From Fremontodendron californicum (taxonomy: Eukaryota > Streptophyta > Magnoliopsida > Malvales > Malvaceae), in contig JAULJL010000047.1 in assembly GCA_030761205.1 (NCBI GenBank), forward strand, positions 565,501 through 629,500: a stretch of DNA of 64,000 bases, given 5' to 3'. Below are positions 47,233 through 60,149 of this stretch, in pieces (the stretch's first letter is position 1; the number at the start of each line of letters is the position of its first letter). The position numbers and the translations under genes are program-made. The notes beneath the pieces were generated by a model, which saw only the letters and a program-made list of their open reading frames with translations, ran no database searches and was not told the DNA's origin.

Positions 47233-50200
47233 ATGGCACACAAACTTGTTCCAATGACTTTGTGTTTGTGGGCTTTTACAAGCTTACTTCTCCCCTCTCC
47301 CTCTGCTGGCCTATCCCGAGTTAGTTTGAAGAAGCAAAGATTGGATCTTCATGGTGTTAAGGCTGCCAGAATTGAAATGCGTGGAGAGGATATGCTTCAT
47401 AACTTTAGAAGTTCAGACGGAGAAGGAATGCCTCTAAAAAACTATATGGATGCCCAATATTATGGAGTAATTGGCATTGGCTCACCTCCACAAAACTTCA
47501 CTGTCATATTTGACACTGGCAGTTCCAATCTCTGGGTTCCTTCTTCAAAGTGCTACTTCTCTGTAAGTTTCTTCTGAATTTTATTATTGTTGATGCTATA
47601 TGCTAGAATTACTAATCTTAATTAGCTGTTAATTATATCTATTTGCAGATTGCTTGCTATTTCCATTCAAAGTACAAGTCTAGCCGATCCAGTACGTATA
47701 CCAAGATTGGTAATTAATGTTTATATTCTATGGTTATTTTATTTCATCTTGATCATGTGTGCAAAGATGTTTGTTATTAGAAGTTAGAAAGTAGAAACAA
47801 AAACACATTCTTCTGTGTCTTGGAATCAAAGTTATATAACTTTTCTTGTTTGCTGTGATTCAGGAAAATCTTGTGAAATAAATTATGGATCTGGATCAAT
47901 ATCTGGTTTCTTCAGTCAAGATAATGTTGAAGTTGGGGGTCTTGTTGTCAAGGATCAAGTGGGTTTTGTCTGCTTTTTGAAAAGAGTTTGTGCTTTTTGT
48001 TTGCTGCAATTGTTAACAGGACACTTTCTTTTCTTTTCTTTTCTATTTCAATCTACAGGTTTTCATTGAGGCTACTCGAGAAGGAAGTTTCACTTTTGTT
48101 TTGGCAAAGTTTGATGGAATCCTTGGGCTTGGATTCCAGGAGATTTCAGTGGGGAATGCTACTCCAGTATGGTATGGTTCTTAATTTGTGAACTAATTCA
48201 TGTGGACAGTTTTCTTCCTATCTGGTTAAATTAAATATATATGGTTTTGAAAGATCAGGTTCATTGTGTCTAAACATTTTGCTTCCAGTATTGTTGTGAT
48301 AAACTAATGCAAGACAAGATTACAGGTACAATATGGTGAACCAAGATGTTGTAAGAGAGGACGTGTTTTCATTCTGGCTCAACAGGGATCCATTGGCCCA
48401 AGAGGGAGGAGAAATTGTTTTTGGTGGTGTTGACCCAAAACACTATAAGGGGAAGCATACTTATGTTCCTGTTAGTCAAAAAGGTTATTGGCAGGTGAAT
48501 GAGACTAAACCGTTAATTATCCTCCTGCCAAACCTTGTCAATTTCCTTGTAGCTAGCATTTTCTGTGGAAGGAAACTTATTCCTTAATGTCTCCAAATTG
48601 TCTTTCAGTTTGATATGGGGGACTTTCTTATTGGGAACCATTCCACAGGTGATGTATTAGAACCTTTTCTCTTTACCAATCTTGAAGTTTTTGTTTAATC
48701 TTTTTGTTGATCACATATATATATATATATATGTATATATAAATGTACAACACAAGCTGAGCCGGCGAAAGTATGAATTGTTTGACTACACTCAAGCTGA
48801 GCTTCTCCATTACAAATTTTAGCCTGAGATATCATCAAGTCTGGTTGATATCACAATTAATCAAATTGCCTCGTAAAAGGCACTTGGCTGCTTTTTGTTT
48901 TTCTTATGTTACACGTTTAAGCTGGGTTTGTGGTAAAATTCTAAGAAAAGTTTATTAAGATAAGTTTTTCGTAAGTTCCATTATATATGTAATTTATGAT
49001 GTTTAAATGTAATTTGTGTCATATTTATATATAAAAAAAATATATTATATATGTAAAAAATTACATAAATACATTATATATTTGTCATATTTATATGTAA
49101 TTTGTCATATTTATATGTAATTGTCATGTTTATATGTAATTTATCATATTTATATGTAAAAAAAAATAATTACATATAAACATGACAACTTTATGTAATT
49201 TATCATGTTTATATATAATTTTGTCATATTTATATGTAATGAAATCTATTTTAAACTCATCCTAAAGGAGTTTACCCTATAACTCCCCGGGTTTCTAGGC
49301 TGATTGCTTATTGCATAATTAGGTCTGTCAGTATTTTGCAAAAATGATGTCCAGAATTGGGTGTCTTATTTTGGGGTTCAACTTCAAGCACATGATTGCG
49401 CGAGTTCTATCTTGGGTGATTACTGTAATGGTGCTCTGTTATGTTTTCTAAATATCTTCAATAAATATAATAATTTTGCCTTTCAAAAGAAAAAAAAAAA
49501 AAAAAAAAAAAAGAAACTTGTGGCTGAAGTTAAGAGAATGCTTTCCAGTTCTTACAACAAGATGATCTAACAAATTCTCATCAACATTCTCAGGTGTTTG
49601 TGAGGGAGGTTGTGCTGCGATTGTGGATTCTGGAACATCCTTACTTGCTGGCCCCACAGTATGACCTCTTACTTTATACATACATGTATACTTGGTGTTT
49701 GGCTAGAAGATTTTGTCAGCTAGCTGGCTTAATCAATAATTAATCTGGGTCTTGTTAGTTAATTTGTAATTTGTTAATATCAGAAGAAGAAGGCATGTTT
49801 GTTTGTTTGTTTGTATCAATTAATGTTATTGTATCTGAGGAGAGGAGAGGAGCTAGCTGTTACTAATCAATACTATCATAAGTTCAGGCTGTTGTTACTG
49901 AAATCAATCACGCTATTGGAGCTGAAGGAGTGATTAGTGCTGAATGTAAAGAAGTTGTCTCTCAATATGGAGACCTAATATGGCAGCTCTTAGTATCAGG
50001 GGTGCGTTTATTTTATTTATATATGTTGTTTGCTTTCTTTCTTTCATTAATTGTCTTCTCAATCTCTACAAACTTACCTACCTCTACCTGATCGTTTCAA
50101 TTATATTATTATTATCATTTCTGCAGGTACAACCAGACAAAGTATGTACTCAGATTGGCTTATGTCTTTTCAACATGAGGTGGGAAACCTAACACTAACA

Positions 50201-51894
50201 CTAACACTTCACATTCTCTTAATTTCTTCTCTTTACTTGTGTACTTGAAATGAAAACTTCATCTACACTTTTGACTGCCATTTATCACAACCAAAACAAT
50301 CCTTGCTTGAAACAGTACTTGCATGGCAAATATCACAACCATTAAATGAAAATAATTTGTGACTTTTCATAATTTTATTATGATCCAAACATCCTACCAT
50401 ATTACCAATTTAATTTTAATTATCATCTTTGGTTATATTTTCACATTTCGGTTCTCGTCATGTGAATAATGCTTTAAGTTTTTAAGTGATCTAATAGCTA
50501 GATAAATAAAATTTTGATTCTTAGCATATAAATATTTTTCTAATATCATTTGAAAATTTTATTATTATTGTTCTTAACAATAAATTTGGGAGTGTTGTTC
50601 TCATAAAAATTTTATAATAATAAAAAAAAAAAGAAAATAGATAAATAAATAAAGTTAGTCTATTTAATTTAAATAAAAAATTATCAATTGAGAAAAGTTT
50701 GCTTTAATAAGAATTTTAATGTTTAAAAGAGAAAAAAAAATTGTGAATATTTTAATAATTTAATAAGAAAAATCAATAATTAAAGATAAAATAATTAATT
50801 TAATAAATTATTAATTAAGGATATATATATCATTTGAAGTTGGTATTTTTATATATAAAAAATTGATATATTGATACGAGGCTTAGGAGAATTAACTTTT
50901 CATGATCCACTGCATTTGAGAAGCTGGCCTAGGAGTGTTAACTGAGGTTCACTTTGTAAGTATGCAGCACTGGGATTAGAACAGTGGTTGAGAAGGAAAA
51001 CATGGAGATGGAGATGGAGGGGTTATCAGCTGGGGACAAAGTTTTGTGCACTGCCTGTCAGATGACTGTTATTTGGATTGAGAATCAGCTTAGACAAAAG
51101 GAGACAAAGGACAGAGTTCTCAACTACGTGAATGAGGTAGTTTATTTTGAAAATTAACTATAAATTAATAAATAAATAATTTGTTGGAGAAGCCTGATTG
51201 CCTGAAGAAATGAGGTGGGTTTTGGTCTTAATTAAATTGACAATGACAGCTGTGCGAGAGCCTACCAAGTCCAATGGGAGAGTCAGTAATTGACTGTGCT
51301 AGAATTTCAGAGATGCCAAACATTACATTCACAATTGGAGACAAGCCTTTTAAGCTCACTCCGGAGCAGGTTACAATATTTTCTTCCTTAATTAGTCTCT
51401 TGGTCTTGGCATAGGATAGGATGATGTATATATTTGACGTGAATGAATGAAATCATCAGGCAAATTAAAATACAGTAAATTAGGAGAGTTACTTTAAAGA
51501 TTAATTCAATTACTTATATATATTATATATGCATGTGCATGCATATGCAGTATGTTGTGAAGACGGGAGAAGACATTACTACAGTGTGTGTGAGTGGATT
51601 TACGGCTTTGGATGTGCCCCCACCAAGAGGTCCTCTATGGTAAGTAGTGGTAGCTGTGCCTCTGCAGCACTACTGTACATGTTTCTTCTTTCTTTCCTTC
51701 CTTCCGTTTCTTAATTTAATTGCTCTAGTTAGTTATCTAGTAGCATATATATATATATATATGCATGCATGCATGAATGCTGAAATTAGATAGATGCATA
51801 TATATGCAGGATTCTTGGAGATGTATTCATGGGGGTATACCACACCGTTTTTGACTATGGCAATCTCGAAATTGGTTTTGCTGAGGCTGCTTAG
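47233..51894 (+). CDS. Phytepsin-type vacuolar aspartic proteinase (family A1)
   Basis: This is an acid protease processed in the vacuole. Thirteen coding exons join in frame to about 500 residues, as expected for phytepsins: 47233-47562, 47649-47709, 47864-47958, 48059-48171, 48326-48494, 48609-48648, 49594-49658, 49888-50001, 50127-50179, 50968-51136, 51250-51369, 51551-51639, 51810-51894, all with GT-AG introns. A hydrophobic signal peptide covers residues about 8-25, followed by a propeptide. Catalytic aspartates lie in DTGSSNLWVPSSKC (Asp94) and VDSGTSLLAGPT (Asp281). The flap carries YGSGSISGFFS. A saposin-like plant-specific insert (about 330-435) has paired Cys in VCTQIGLC, LCTAC and LCESL. 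The end reads ILGDVFMGVYHTVFDYG. It has no frameshift or stop and is apparently functional. No linked pathway genes are present. Confidence 0.95.
48649..49593 (+). other. Long intron 6 of the aspartic proteinase gene, with repeats
   Basis: The intron contains a (TA)n run near 48715-48735, about ten loose copies of TTTGTCATATTTATATGTAA in both orientations (48985-49245), and an A18-type run near 49490-49512. These explain its size. Short frames within it are not exons. Confidence 0.75.
50180..50967 (+). other. Long AT-rich intron 9 of the aspartic proteinase gene
   Basis: This splits the plant-specific insert. It starts with GTGGGAAACC and ends at TATGCAG before the CACTGGGATTAG exon. The interior is AT-rich with no recognisable element. 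Confidence 0.8.
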
Positions 51895-52523
51895 TTCCCA
51901 TATACATATATAATTCTGATTCTGTACTTACGTAGGTTACTATTATATATTATGGTGATAATCATGCTTCTCTGCTGTGGCAACAAACATTATAGATAGA
52001 ATATATGGATGATGGGAATGTAAATCATTACTGCACCGCTCCATATATAAATATATAATATATTGCAGAGATTCATACTAAAAATGTATTCTTTGCTCGC
52101 TGGTTTCGTATGCTTGTAGTACTAAATATATGTAAGGACGTTTGTTTCTACCTGATTTTATCATTTATGTCATGCTTGAGGCTCCAATTCCAATATATGC
52201 TCATTCTGGAAGGTAAACACAACCATATATATATATATATATAATCTCCCCTCTTATTGGCCTGCAAGCTTAAGTACTCACTCAATCCGTTTTATCTTTG
52301 AATGAATAGAGATAAGTTGTTTGATCACCCATGCATGCACGTACATCACCATTCAATTTGGAATAAGAGGTTATGATCCTTCAATTCTTTGTGCGGAAAT
52401 TACTTATCATCATTCGGTCTTGCATAGCATTAAATCCGTAAAGCATATAAAATCTTACTAAATCATCATCTCAACTGGTGTGGTACATGAGGTTGGAGAA
52501 AATTATTATATGAAACGGTTACT
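51895..52523. other. 3' flank of the aspartic proteinase gene
   Basis: Probable 3' UTR followed by AT-rich intergenic sequence with TATATA microsatellites (near 52228). No AATAAA signal is clear-cut and no gene is seen. Confidence 0.5.
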
Positions 52524-52735
52524 CCACGTCAATATATATCTCTTCCATTCAAATCATGCAACGTAATCAATTTTTTTAAAAAGTCAACTATTTATTACAA
52601 TAATTATTAATGAATTACTGAATTAAATATTTATTATTTAATTATTACATATAGAATGTATAATAAAGAGTTTGACTTTTTTAAAAAACTTATTACGTTG
52701 CATGATTTAAATGGAAGGGATATATGCTGACGTGG
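52524..52735. mobile_element. Small MITE-like inverted-repeat element
   Basis: The two arms of about 75 bp pair imperfectly. The left begins CCACGTCAATATATATC and continues TTCCATTCAAATCATGCAAC. The right is its reverse complement, ending CATATATGCTGACGTGG-like at 52735. The centre is AT-rich. The TSD is not resolved and the superfamily is uncertain. Confidence 0.7.
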
Positions 52736-53389
52736 ATTCATGCCTTCTTTTCTCCATGAAGTTGAGGAGGTTGATTCTTGCTCTTGCCAATTAACACATT
52801 TGTTTTTGTTATAGCCTACGGGAATAATTAATGTGCAATGCGCAATGGGGGGAATAATAATAAGTTATTACTAGGAGGAAGTAATTTTGTATAGGTTCAT
52901 GTATTTATTAGGTCGTTCAGTTGTCCACTAGATTTTATTCAAATTTCAATGATTTTTTTTTTATCTTTAAATCATGATTTTTTTTTTTTAAAGAAATAAA
53001 AAATAAAACTAATATTAGTACATGAATGATTGAAGGAAGAATCAAAATATCATAAGTATTCTATTCTTAACAGGTATTAAGTAGTACTAGATATTGCACA
53101 CCCACATTTGGGTGAAAAAGAAAAAAAATTCATAAATTAAAATAAATAATTTAATGATATAAGTGTAGGTAGTTTTTTTAAAAGGAAATTATATGATGTG
53201 GGTAGTTTTTTTTTAGATAAAAAAAATTATGTCACATGTGAAATAATTTTTTTAAAAGATGATGTTACATGTGAAGTAGTGTTTTTAAAAGTAAATTACA
53301 TAAACATCCTTAAATGCATTTTATATCATATTTTCAATTTGACTTTTTTTTTTTCAATTGAGTTGGTGTCATTTAATAATAGTATGGGT
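52736..53389. other. AT-rich intergenic spacer
   Basis: Homopolymer-rich A/T sequence. A phrase of the type TTATGTCACATGTGAA/GATGTTACATGTGAAGTA is duplicated near 53228 and 53262. No gene is apparent. Confidence 0.5.
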
Positions 53390-54022
53390 TAATATGTAAA
53401 TTAGCTCTTGTACTTTATGCCTTTTGTCCGTTTGGTATCTTAAAAAAAAAAATTTGTCACTTTGGTACTCCAATTATGCTACCGTCTATGAGTTTACCCA
53501 AGAGCTAACTCCGTTAAAAAAAAAAAAAAAGCTGACTTGTCTTTTAAAGCCAATTAGATGCAGACATATGGTCTAATAATCCATGTCACTATCTGAGGAA
53601 AAGCCACATCATCCTTCATTTTAATAAGCCACATAATTATAAAACGAAATTAAAAAAAAAAAAATTGTAAATTAGAAAAGTTACTTTTCGGAAGAGGGAA
53701 AAAATTGGGGGTTTAGGGTTATTTCCTTTGAAATAGAAAAACAAAAGTCGATCCTCTGAAATTGTTTCAGAATTCATTCATTGAATTGGAGAACAAAAGT
53801 TTATGGTTTTGTTCTTGTTTTTGATTCTTGGCTAAGGATCGATTGAAAGCAAAGGATCGATAGAAGCAAGAAGTTGTCGAAATACGAAGGGTTAACGACA
53901 GATCGATCAAAGGGTAAGCATTTTGGGTTTAAAAATGTCTTCTTAATGATTTTAGGGTTTGTTTTTGGTATTTGTTGCTGAGTGAAATAGATTGATTTAA
54001 AATATTTTCTCTGAATTCATTG
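53390..54022 (+). repeat. Left TIR of the MULE
   Basis: It starts TAATATGTAAATTAG and pairs with 59525-60149 as an inverted repeat, with scattered mismatches, to about 54022. A diverged second copy of its internal AGAAAAGTTACTTTTCGGAAG stretch follows directly at about 54025-54110. Confidence 0.9.
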
Positions 54023-54294
54023 TAAATTAGAAAAGTTAATTTTCGGAAGAGGAAACAAATTGGGGGTTTAGGATTATAGAAATCAGATTACTTCCTTTGA
54101 AACAGAAAAAAAAAAATCAGTCGAAACAATGTTTCACTGAAATCAGCAATTTTATTCATGTTGGATTTTGATTCCTAGTTGCAGCTTTGTATTTGATTCT
54201 TACTGGATTTTTTTGCTTTATTCTTGGTTCTTAGGTGCTTAGTCATTCTTTGTTGGTTCTTTGCTTTGAAGGTTGAGATCACCAAAAAATGTAA

Positions 54295-54730
54295 GAAAAG
54301 AAGTCTTGTAGCAGCTCGAAATCAACTCCTCATTCAAAGAATATTTTTTGTCATTGTGGATTGAAGGCTCCACTTTGCACCTCGACAACTCCATGGAACA
54401 AAGGGAAAAATTTTTATGGCTGCCCACAATACAAAGAGGTGTGTAAGAAAATAATGGATTTGTGTAATCTCTTTGAATAAGTTTAATGTTTTTGGTTATG
54501 TAGTTGTAGCAAAATTCAATGCTGATTTGATGTATCAATCTTTGTTGCAGACTGGTGGGTGTGGTTTTTTTGAGTGGTTTGAAAGAGTTGGTGATGACCA
54601 AAGTGGAGAGGTTCATTGCAGATATGTAAATGATGATCTAATCAGTCAGAATAATAGCTTATTGTCAGAAAACAGAGAGTTGAGGATTGAGAATACAGAA
54701 TACAGAATTGAAGAAATTTGTCAACATTGA
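54295..54730 (+). CDS. GRF-type zinc-finger protein carried by the MULE
   Basis: Exon 1 (to 54438) has a Ser-rich start, then the zinc-finger half FCHCGLKAPLCTSTTPWNKG and KNFYGCPQYKE. An intron with donor GTGTGTAAG and acceptor GTTGCAG (54439-54550) joins in phase 0 to exon 2 (54551-54730). Exon 2 reads TGGCGFFEWFERVGDD, then a Glu/Asn-rich coiled-coil tail and a stop. The Cys/His pattern and GCGFFEW match the GRF zinc finger, a nucleic-acid-binding fold common in plant MULE-associated proteins. The start is unclear: the only nearby in-frame ATG is immediately followed by TAA, so the natural initiator is lost or lies in an unseen exon. The protein is short. Confidence 0.65.
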
Positions 54731-55485
54731 TGAAGTGAATAGGCTGGTGAGCAAGGTTAAAACTGAGAAAGAGAAGATGAAAAAATAGTAGAAATGAGTT
54801 ATTTTTGTATAAGGTTGCTTTGTTGGTTTCGTGGATCATGTTCTTAGTGTATTATGTAGGTATTATGTAGTTTATAGGTAGTTTAGAAACAAGTGCATGT
54901 CTGTATAAAATTGACAAAATTTATTCAACATCTTCCTGCTTAGCATCTTTCTGCTTATATATTGAAAAGGATAGATCCCTATTGAAAAAGATCATAACCA
55001 TATGTTTCATTAATAGCAAAAGGAATACAATGTTTAGAGTCAACATCCAAACTCACATTACATCCAGAATATAGTATCCAAACTGAAGTTTTCATATTAA
55101 ACATGTTATATATTACATCCAAAATATAAGATCCAAAATGAAGATGTAATATCAACTAGTTTTTTCATAATAGCAAAAAACAGTTTCTGCTTTTCAACTC
55201 TACTTCCAGATGTTCGGAATCTTTGACTTTGAAATATTTGCTTTTAGTATTGCTATCACACTTGCTTTCTTGAGAATGAAATGTATCATCTATATCTTGT
55301 CCTTTCCTTTTTGTTCCCAACAGTTCATCTCTTAGATCCTATTAACAGCCCAAAAGATATATTAGAACCTATCGTTTGGGCTTATATTTTTCATCTATAT
55401 CGTTTGAGCTTATATTTAACTATAATCACATATATAACCAGTTAAATATAAGCCCAAACGATGGGATTAAACAATATATAACCAG
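54731..55485. other. Intergenic convergence zone inside the MULE
   Basis: 3' flanks of the two convergent genes. A small inverted repeat around the phrase AGCCCAAACGAT/ATCGTTTGGGCT lies at 55370-55460, with AT-rich filler. No gene is seen. Confidence 0.5.
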
Positions 55486-58400
55486 TTAATCACATACCTT
55501 GAAAAATCCATTACGTTCGTATTCACCTTCTTCCACTTGAACACTGGTTGCACTTCCTGGTTGATGACTGCCAAAGGTAGAGATAGTGTTTGCTGATTTG
55601 GTAGTTGTTTTAGGGATGGAAATCAACTGTTGGCCTCTAAAACCAGGCTGTAAATAAAAAAGCAACAATTCAATGCCTCATAAAGTAGAAACTTAGTAAT
55701 AACATGTGTACCACTTACATTCAGTAATTGCAAATTTGTCTTCTCATTAGTGTAGATCCCAAGCCCTTGCATTATTTTTTCCCCCTTGGTCCAACAGCAC
55801 CAAATTTCCCATCAATTTTTTCTTTGCCTTTCCCTGGATTTGGAAGTTCTTCCAATTGTTGTTTGCCTTTGTTATTTGGTGGTTGTCTCCTTGTTGCTGC
55901 TGGTCTTCTTGTAGCTGCAGTTTCTTGTGTTGGATCTGGTTGGGCTGTTGAAGCAGTAGCTTTCACTGGAACAGTTCTAGTTGCTGTTGGTCTTCTTGTA
56001 GCTGCAGATACTTGTGTTGGACCTGGTTGGGCTGTTGAAGTAGTAGCTTCCACTTGAATACTTCTGGTTGCTGCTGGTCTTCTTGCTGTTGCAGCTACTT
56101 GTTGTTGGACCTGGTTGGACTGTTGAACCTCTTCCTGCAGAACCTCTACCCCTTGAACCTCTTCCTGCAGAATCTCTGCCCCTTGAACCTCTTCGTACTG
56201 AACCTCTGCCCCTTGAACCTCTTTCTACTGAACCTCTACCCTTTGCACCTCTTCCTCGCCCCCTTGTACTAGGTCCATCTGTACAATATTCAGTATCTGT
56301 AGGAGTTTGATGGTCAACTTCATTGGCTCTCATCTGGAAAAACATGTGATCAATAACAGAATTAGAGGCAGTACTTTATATGCAAATGAAAACAAAAAAT
56401 TCATAAACAAAACTTACATTTTGATCATTCTTGTTTGGACACTTTCTAGAGTTGTGTCCAAGGTGAAAACACTTTTGACACCTCATTCTCCTTTCTCTTC
56501 TTGACAAATGTGTCCCACTAGCCTCACCCTCCTCTCTCAATCTCTTTTTTTTAGGCCTACCAGGCATTTTCCTATCAATTGGGGGATCAATCGAACCCAT
56601 TTTTGTATGTGGCCAAAATTTGTCACCTGGTACTGGTGGTAGCACAGAATTTTACAACTTCACATAATGGTCTTTCTTGTAAGCTTCTATAACATAGTCT
56701 TCAATGTTCTCCTGCCTAAACAGTATAACACATACTGCATGTGGGCATGGAATCCTAGTAAGATCCCGTGACCTACAATTGCATGTGTGGGCATGGATAT
56801 CAACTACATATGTATCTCCATAACACTGTACCTCATATCCATCTGCACCATTCCATCTAACATGGCAGTAAGAACTAAATTTTTTATTTTCTTCTATTCT
56901 CTCACAAATCCTTGGACAAAACAAACTATTCCAAGAATCACATTTTGTTTTGTTCTTCACAATTCTATTCATGACATAGTGCCTAATTTCTTCAAACATA
57001 GAAATAATAGACATATGCCTTGCTCCTATAATTGCAGCATTAAAGACCTGAGAAAAATTGTTATTCAACACATCATAATGACATCTGTTAGAGAAGAAAG
57101 CCTTTGACCAATGTTTAGGGTTTTTGTTCAAAATGCTTACCAAAGCTAAACTTTTCAAAGCACCAAGTTCAGTTGCCTTCTTCTTGAAATCTGCTTCAGT
57201 TGTTGATTTACAGCAAGCCCAAAAAAGAACCTGCAAATCATTGCCTCTAGTGTCAACTTTCCAATTAGCAAAATAATGTCTTGCACAAAACCGATGCTCA
57301 ACCTTTGGCAGCAATAAGGTTATCTCATCCCTCAAACCCTGAATGAAAAAAATAAACATCTGGTAAGAAATGCATAATGAAATAAAAAAGATAACAAATA
57401 AACTAGACATTCATAAAAAATACCTTTAGCATGTCACTCATGAGAGTGAATCCATCACCATCCTTCAACTCAAGATCACTCTGTAGATTCTCAAGAAACC
57501 ATCTCCATATGTACTTGTTTTCCACTTCTGCCACAGCCCATGCAACAGGATAAATCTGGTCATTAGCATCTCGACCTACTGCTGCTAAAAGCTCACCCTT
57601 AAAAGGTCCATTCAAAAAATAACCATCCAAGTGGATAATAGGCCTACAAAACTATTTAAACCCATCCTCAAGGGCACTAAAACAAACATAAAATCTTCTA
57701 AACTTTGGGGTTTCTGTTGGGGTTGGCCTTTCCACCATAAGCTCCACGTTACACCTAGGATCTGTATTTCTCAAAGCAGAAGCATAATCATACAATCTGC
57801 TTAACTCATAAACTAATCTGCCATTAATTTGCTCCATGGCCCAACTCCTGGCTCTACTACAAACAATTAGATTGATATCCACATTTAACTCCTCCTTAGC
57901 AAGTCTTTGCATCTCACACAATTTCAACTTAGGAATCTCAACTTACTAAGAAAATGCTTTCCTACAAACCTATACTTAGCCCTTGAGTTCAAAAAAATAA
58001 TGGAACATTGATGCTCACTTACCAAAGTTTTAATCTTGAAGAACCCATCAGAAGTATCCTTTGATGCAAATATGAGGAATGAACAACCCTTAACCTTACA
58101 TCTTGCTCTTGTCCTATTTTTTTCATTCCTAAGATACTTAAAATCAAATCTCTTAGCTACAACATACTTGTCCAAAGCTTCTTTGAATTGCTTTGTACCT
58201 TCAAATATCATACCAACTTCAAAACTAGGCACTGGGTCTGAAGGATTAAAGAAAATCTTCTTGCTTTTCTTGCATACAACCTCACCATCCTCACCACTCT
58301 CATAACTAGCATTATCAGACGAATCTAAGTACTCAGTTTCACCTCCACTAGATTCACCTCCCCTATTGTCCTCTGCAACTCTAGCTTCTACTTTATTTGC

Positions 58401-59146
58401 ACCTGTCTTCTTCTTTTTTATTTCATTTTGAAGTCCTTGAAGATCTGGCTCCGCTGGGATATCAGTACAACTGAACTTAATGTTTTTTTTTTTTTACTAA
58501 ATTCTTTATATTGTACCCTTATTTCACTTATCTCCTCATCTTCCTTATCTGAAATCCACTTATCCTTATCCAAAAGCTCTTCCTCATCACTACTATCTGA
58601 CTCAACCTCGATAGTATCACCTCTTTCATCATTATTGCAACCATGGGACCCATCCACATTATCATTGTTTATTGAAGTAGTTGTAGGACCACTCACAGTT
58701 GATGCATCATTTATAACAGTACTGCTTGGCCCCCCAACAGTTGATGCACCACCTTCCTCATTCATTTCCACATCCCTAGCACCTTTCCCATGTGGCCCAT
58801 TTGAAAGTAATGGGATAAATTCTAAAACTTCTGGTGTGCTAACTTCATGTTCCACATAAACATCTAGCTTCCTTACAGATGATATATGTTGTATCATAGA
58901 TATAAAATAAGCATTATCATACACTATTCTTAGACCATTCTCTAACTCATACCCTGGTTCAAGATAGGAAAACCATTTTACAGCAGCATAACCAGCCTCT
59001 TCAACCATTTCAGTCAACATTCCATAAGACAAAAAATTAGCATCAATAGCTCATTCAACCATATTCCCACCCACATATGATAAATTTGGATTTTTGACAA
59101 AGTTTCCATCCAAATGCATACATAATTCATGCTTAAGCCAAGCCAT
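55486..59146 (-). pseudogene. MULE (MuDR-type) transposase, decayed
   Basis: Transcribed leftward from the right TIR. After acceptor TTGCAG (exon start 59155) the ATG is at 59146. Parts in order: a PB1-like domain (YLEPGYELENGLRIVYDN); an acidic linker; a MuDR DNA-binding domain (FEVGMIFEGTKQFKEALD, RARCKVKGCSF); the DDE core (LAAVGRDANDQIYPVAWAV, WRWFLENLQ); intron 57339-57423; a second half with CARHYFANW; a SWIM zinc finger (CNCRSRDLTRIPCPHA); and a CCHC knuckle (CQKCFHLGHNSRKC). Intron 56334-56417 and a final exon (55647-55486) follow. Breaks: TGA at 59051-59053, an A-tract frameshift near 58490, a frameshift near 57945, a TAG after GFK near 57650, a TAA after HYVKL at 56652, and a frameshift in the Gly/Arg repeat near 56100. 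With six lesions it cannot make a full transposase. Confidence 0.92.
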
Positions 59147-59633
59147 AACAATATACTGCAACAAAAGTTTTAAAAAATTAATATATTACTCTATCCTAGT
59201 AGTATTGATGCAATAAAGCAGACATGGACCCAAAGCAGACAACTCTTCACAGCATCAACACAATATCCAAAAAGCAAAAGCCAAAAGATTACCCTTGTCT
59301 GCCACAATATATTATGCAACTGAAACAAACATAAATATAATAAATCTGTGTTCTTTTATTATAATACAACATCACATGACATAAAGCAACATGACAAGAA
59401 TATTCTGTTTTGATAAGGGTTTGACTAGAACAGGACATAAACCTCTTATTTTTATTGTTTCTCTGCTTAGGTTGAATATTCGAAGGACTCACTGCCCAGA
59501 AGTTCTCACCAAAGCTGCACAAAACAATGATTTCAAAGAAAATATTTTAAATCAATCTATTTCACTCAGCAACAAATACCAAAAACAAACCCTAAAATCA
59601 TTAAAAAGACATTTTTAAACCCAAAATGCTTAC
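59147..59633 (-). other. Leader intron of the MULE transposase gene
   Basis: On the minus strand the donor GGTAAGC (near 59633) lies in the right TIR and the acceptor TTTTGTTGCAG ends near 59156, ten bases before the ATG. The small frames in this stretch are not genes. Confidence 0.65.
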
Positions 59634-60149
59634 CCTTTGATCGATCTGTCGTTAACCCTTCGTATTCCGACAGCTTCTTGCTTCGATCGATCCTTTGCTT
59701 TCGATCGATCCTTAGCCAAGAATCAAAAACAAGAACAAAACAATAAACTTTTGTTCTCCAATTCAGTGAATGAATTCTAAAACAATTTCAGAGGATCGAC
59801 TTTTGTTTTTCTATTTCAAAGGAAATAACCCTAAACCCCCAATTTTTTTCCTCTTCCGAAAAGTAACTTTTCTAATTTACAATTTTTTTTTTAATTTCGT
59901 TTTATAATTATGTGGCTTATTAAAATGAAGGATGATGTGGCTTTTCCTTAGATAGTGACATGGATTATTCGGCCATATGTCTGCATTTAATTGGCTTTAA
60001 AAGACAAGTCAGCTTTTTTTTTTAACAGAGTTAGCTCTTGGGGTAAACTCATAGACGACAGCATAGTTGGAGTACCAAAGTGACAAAAAAAAAATTTCAG
60101 GTACCAAACGGACAAAAGGCATAAAGTACTGGGACTAATTTACATATTA
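59525..60149 (-). repeat. Right TIR of the MULE
   Basis: Inverted partner of 53390-54022. The outer end reads, on minus, TAATATGTAAATTAGTCCCA. It contains the GATCGATC cluster at about 59640-59710. Confidence 0.9.

Larger units (their letters stand above)
53390..60149. mobile_element. Mutator-like element (MULE) with long TIRs, MuDR-like layout
   Basis: The 6.76-kb element is bounded by inverted repeats of about 630 bp. Inside are a GRF zinc-finger gene transcribed rightward from the left TIR and a MULE transposase gene transcribed leftward from the right TIR, converging near 55 kb. Both TIRs carry the same splice-donor-like GATCGATCAAAGGGTAAGC, so each probably supplies a promoter and a non-coding first exon. 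A 9-bp TSD could not be identified: flanks GGTTAATAT and ATATTATAT share only five positions. The transposase is broken, so the element is not autonomous now. Confidence 0.9.

Noticed and set aside
47815..48069. Several short frames inside the aspartic proteinase locus
   Set aside because: They are exon plus intron read-through; the spliced model explains the coding sequence fully.
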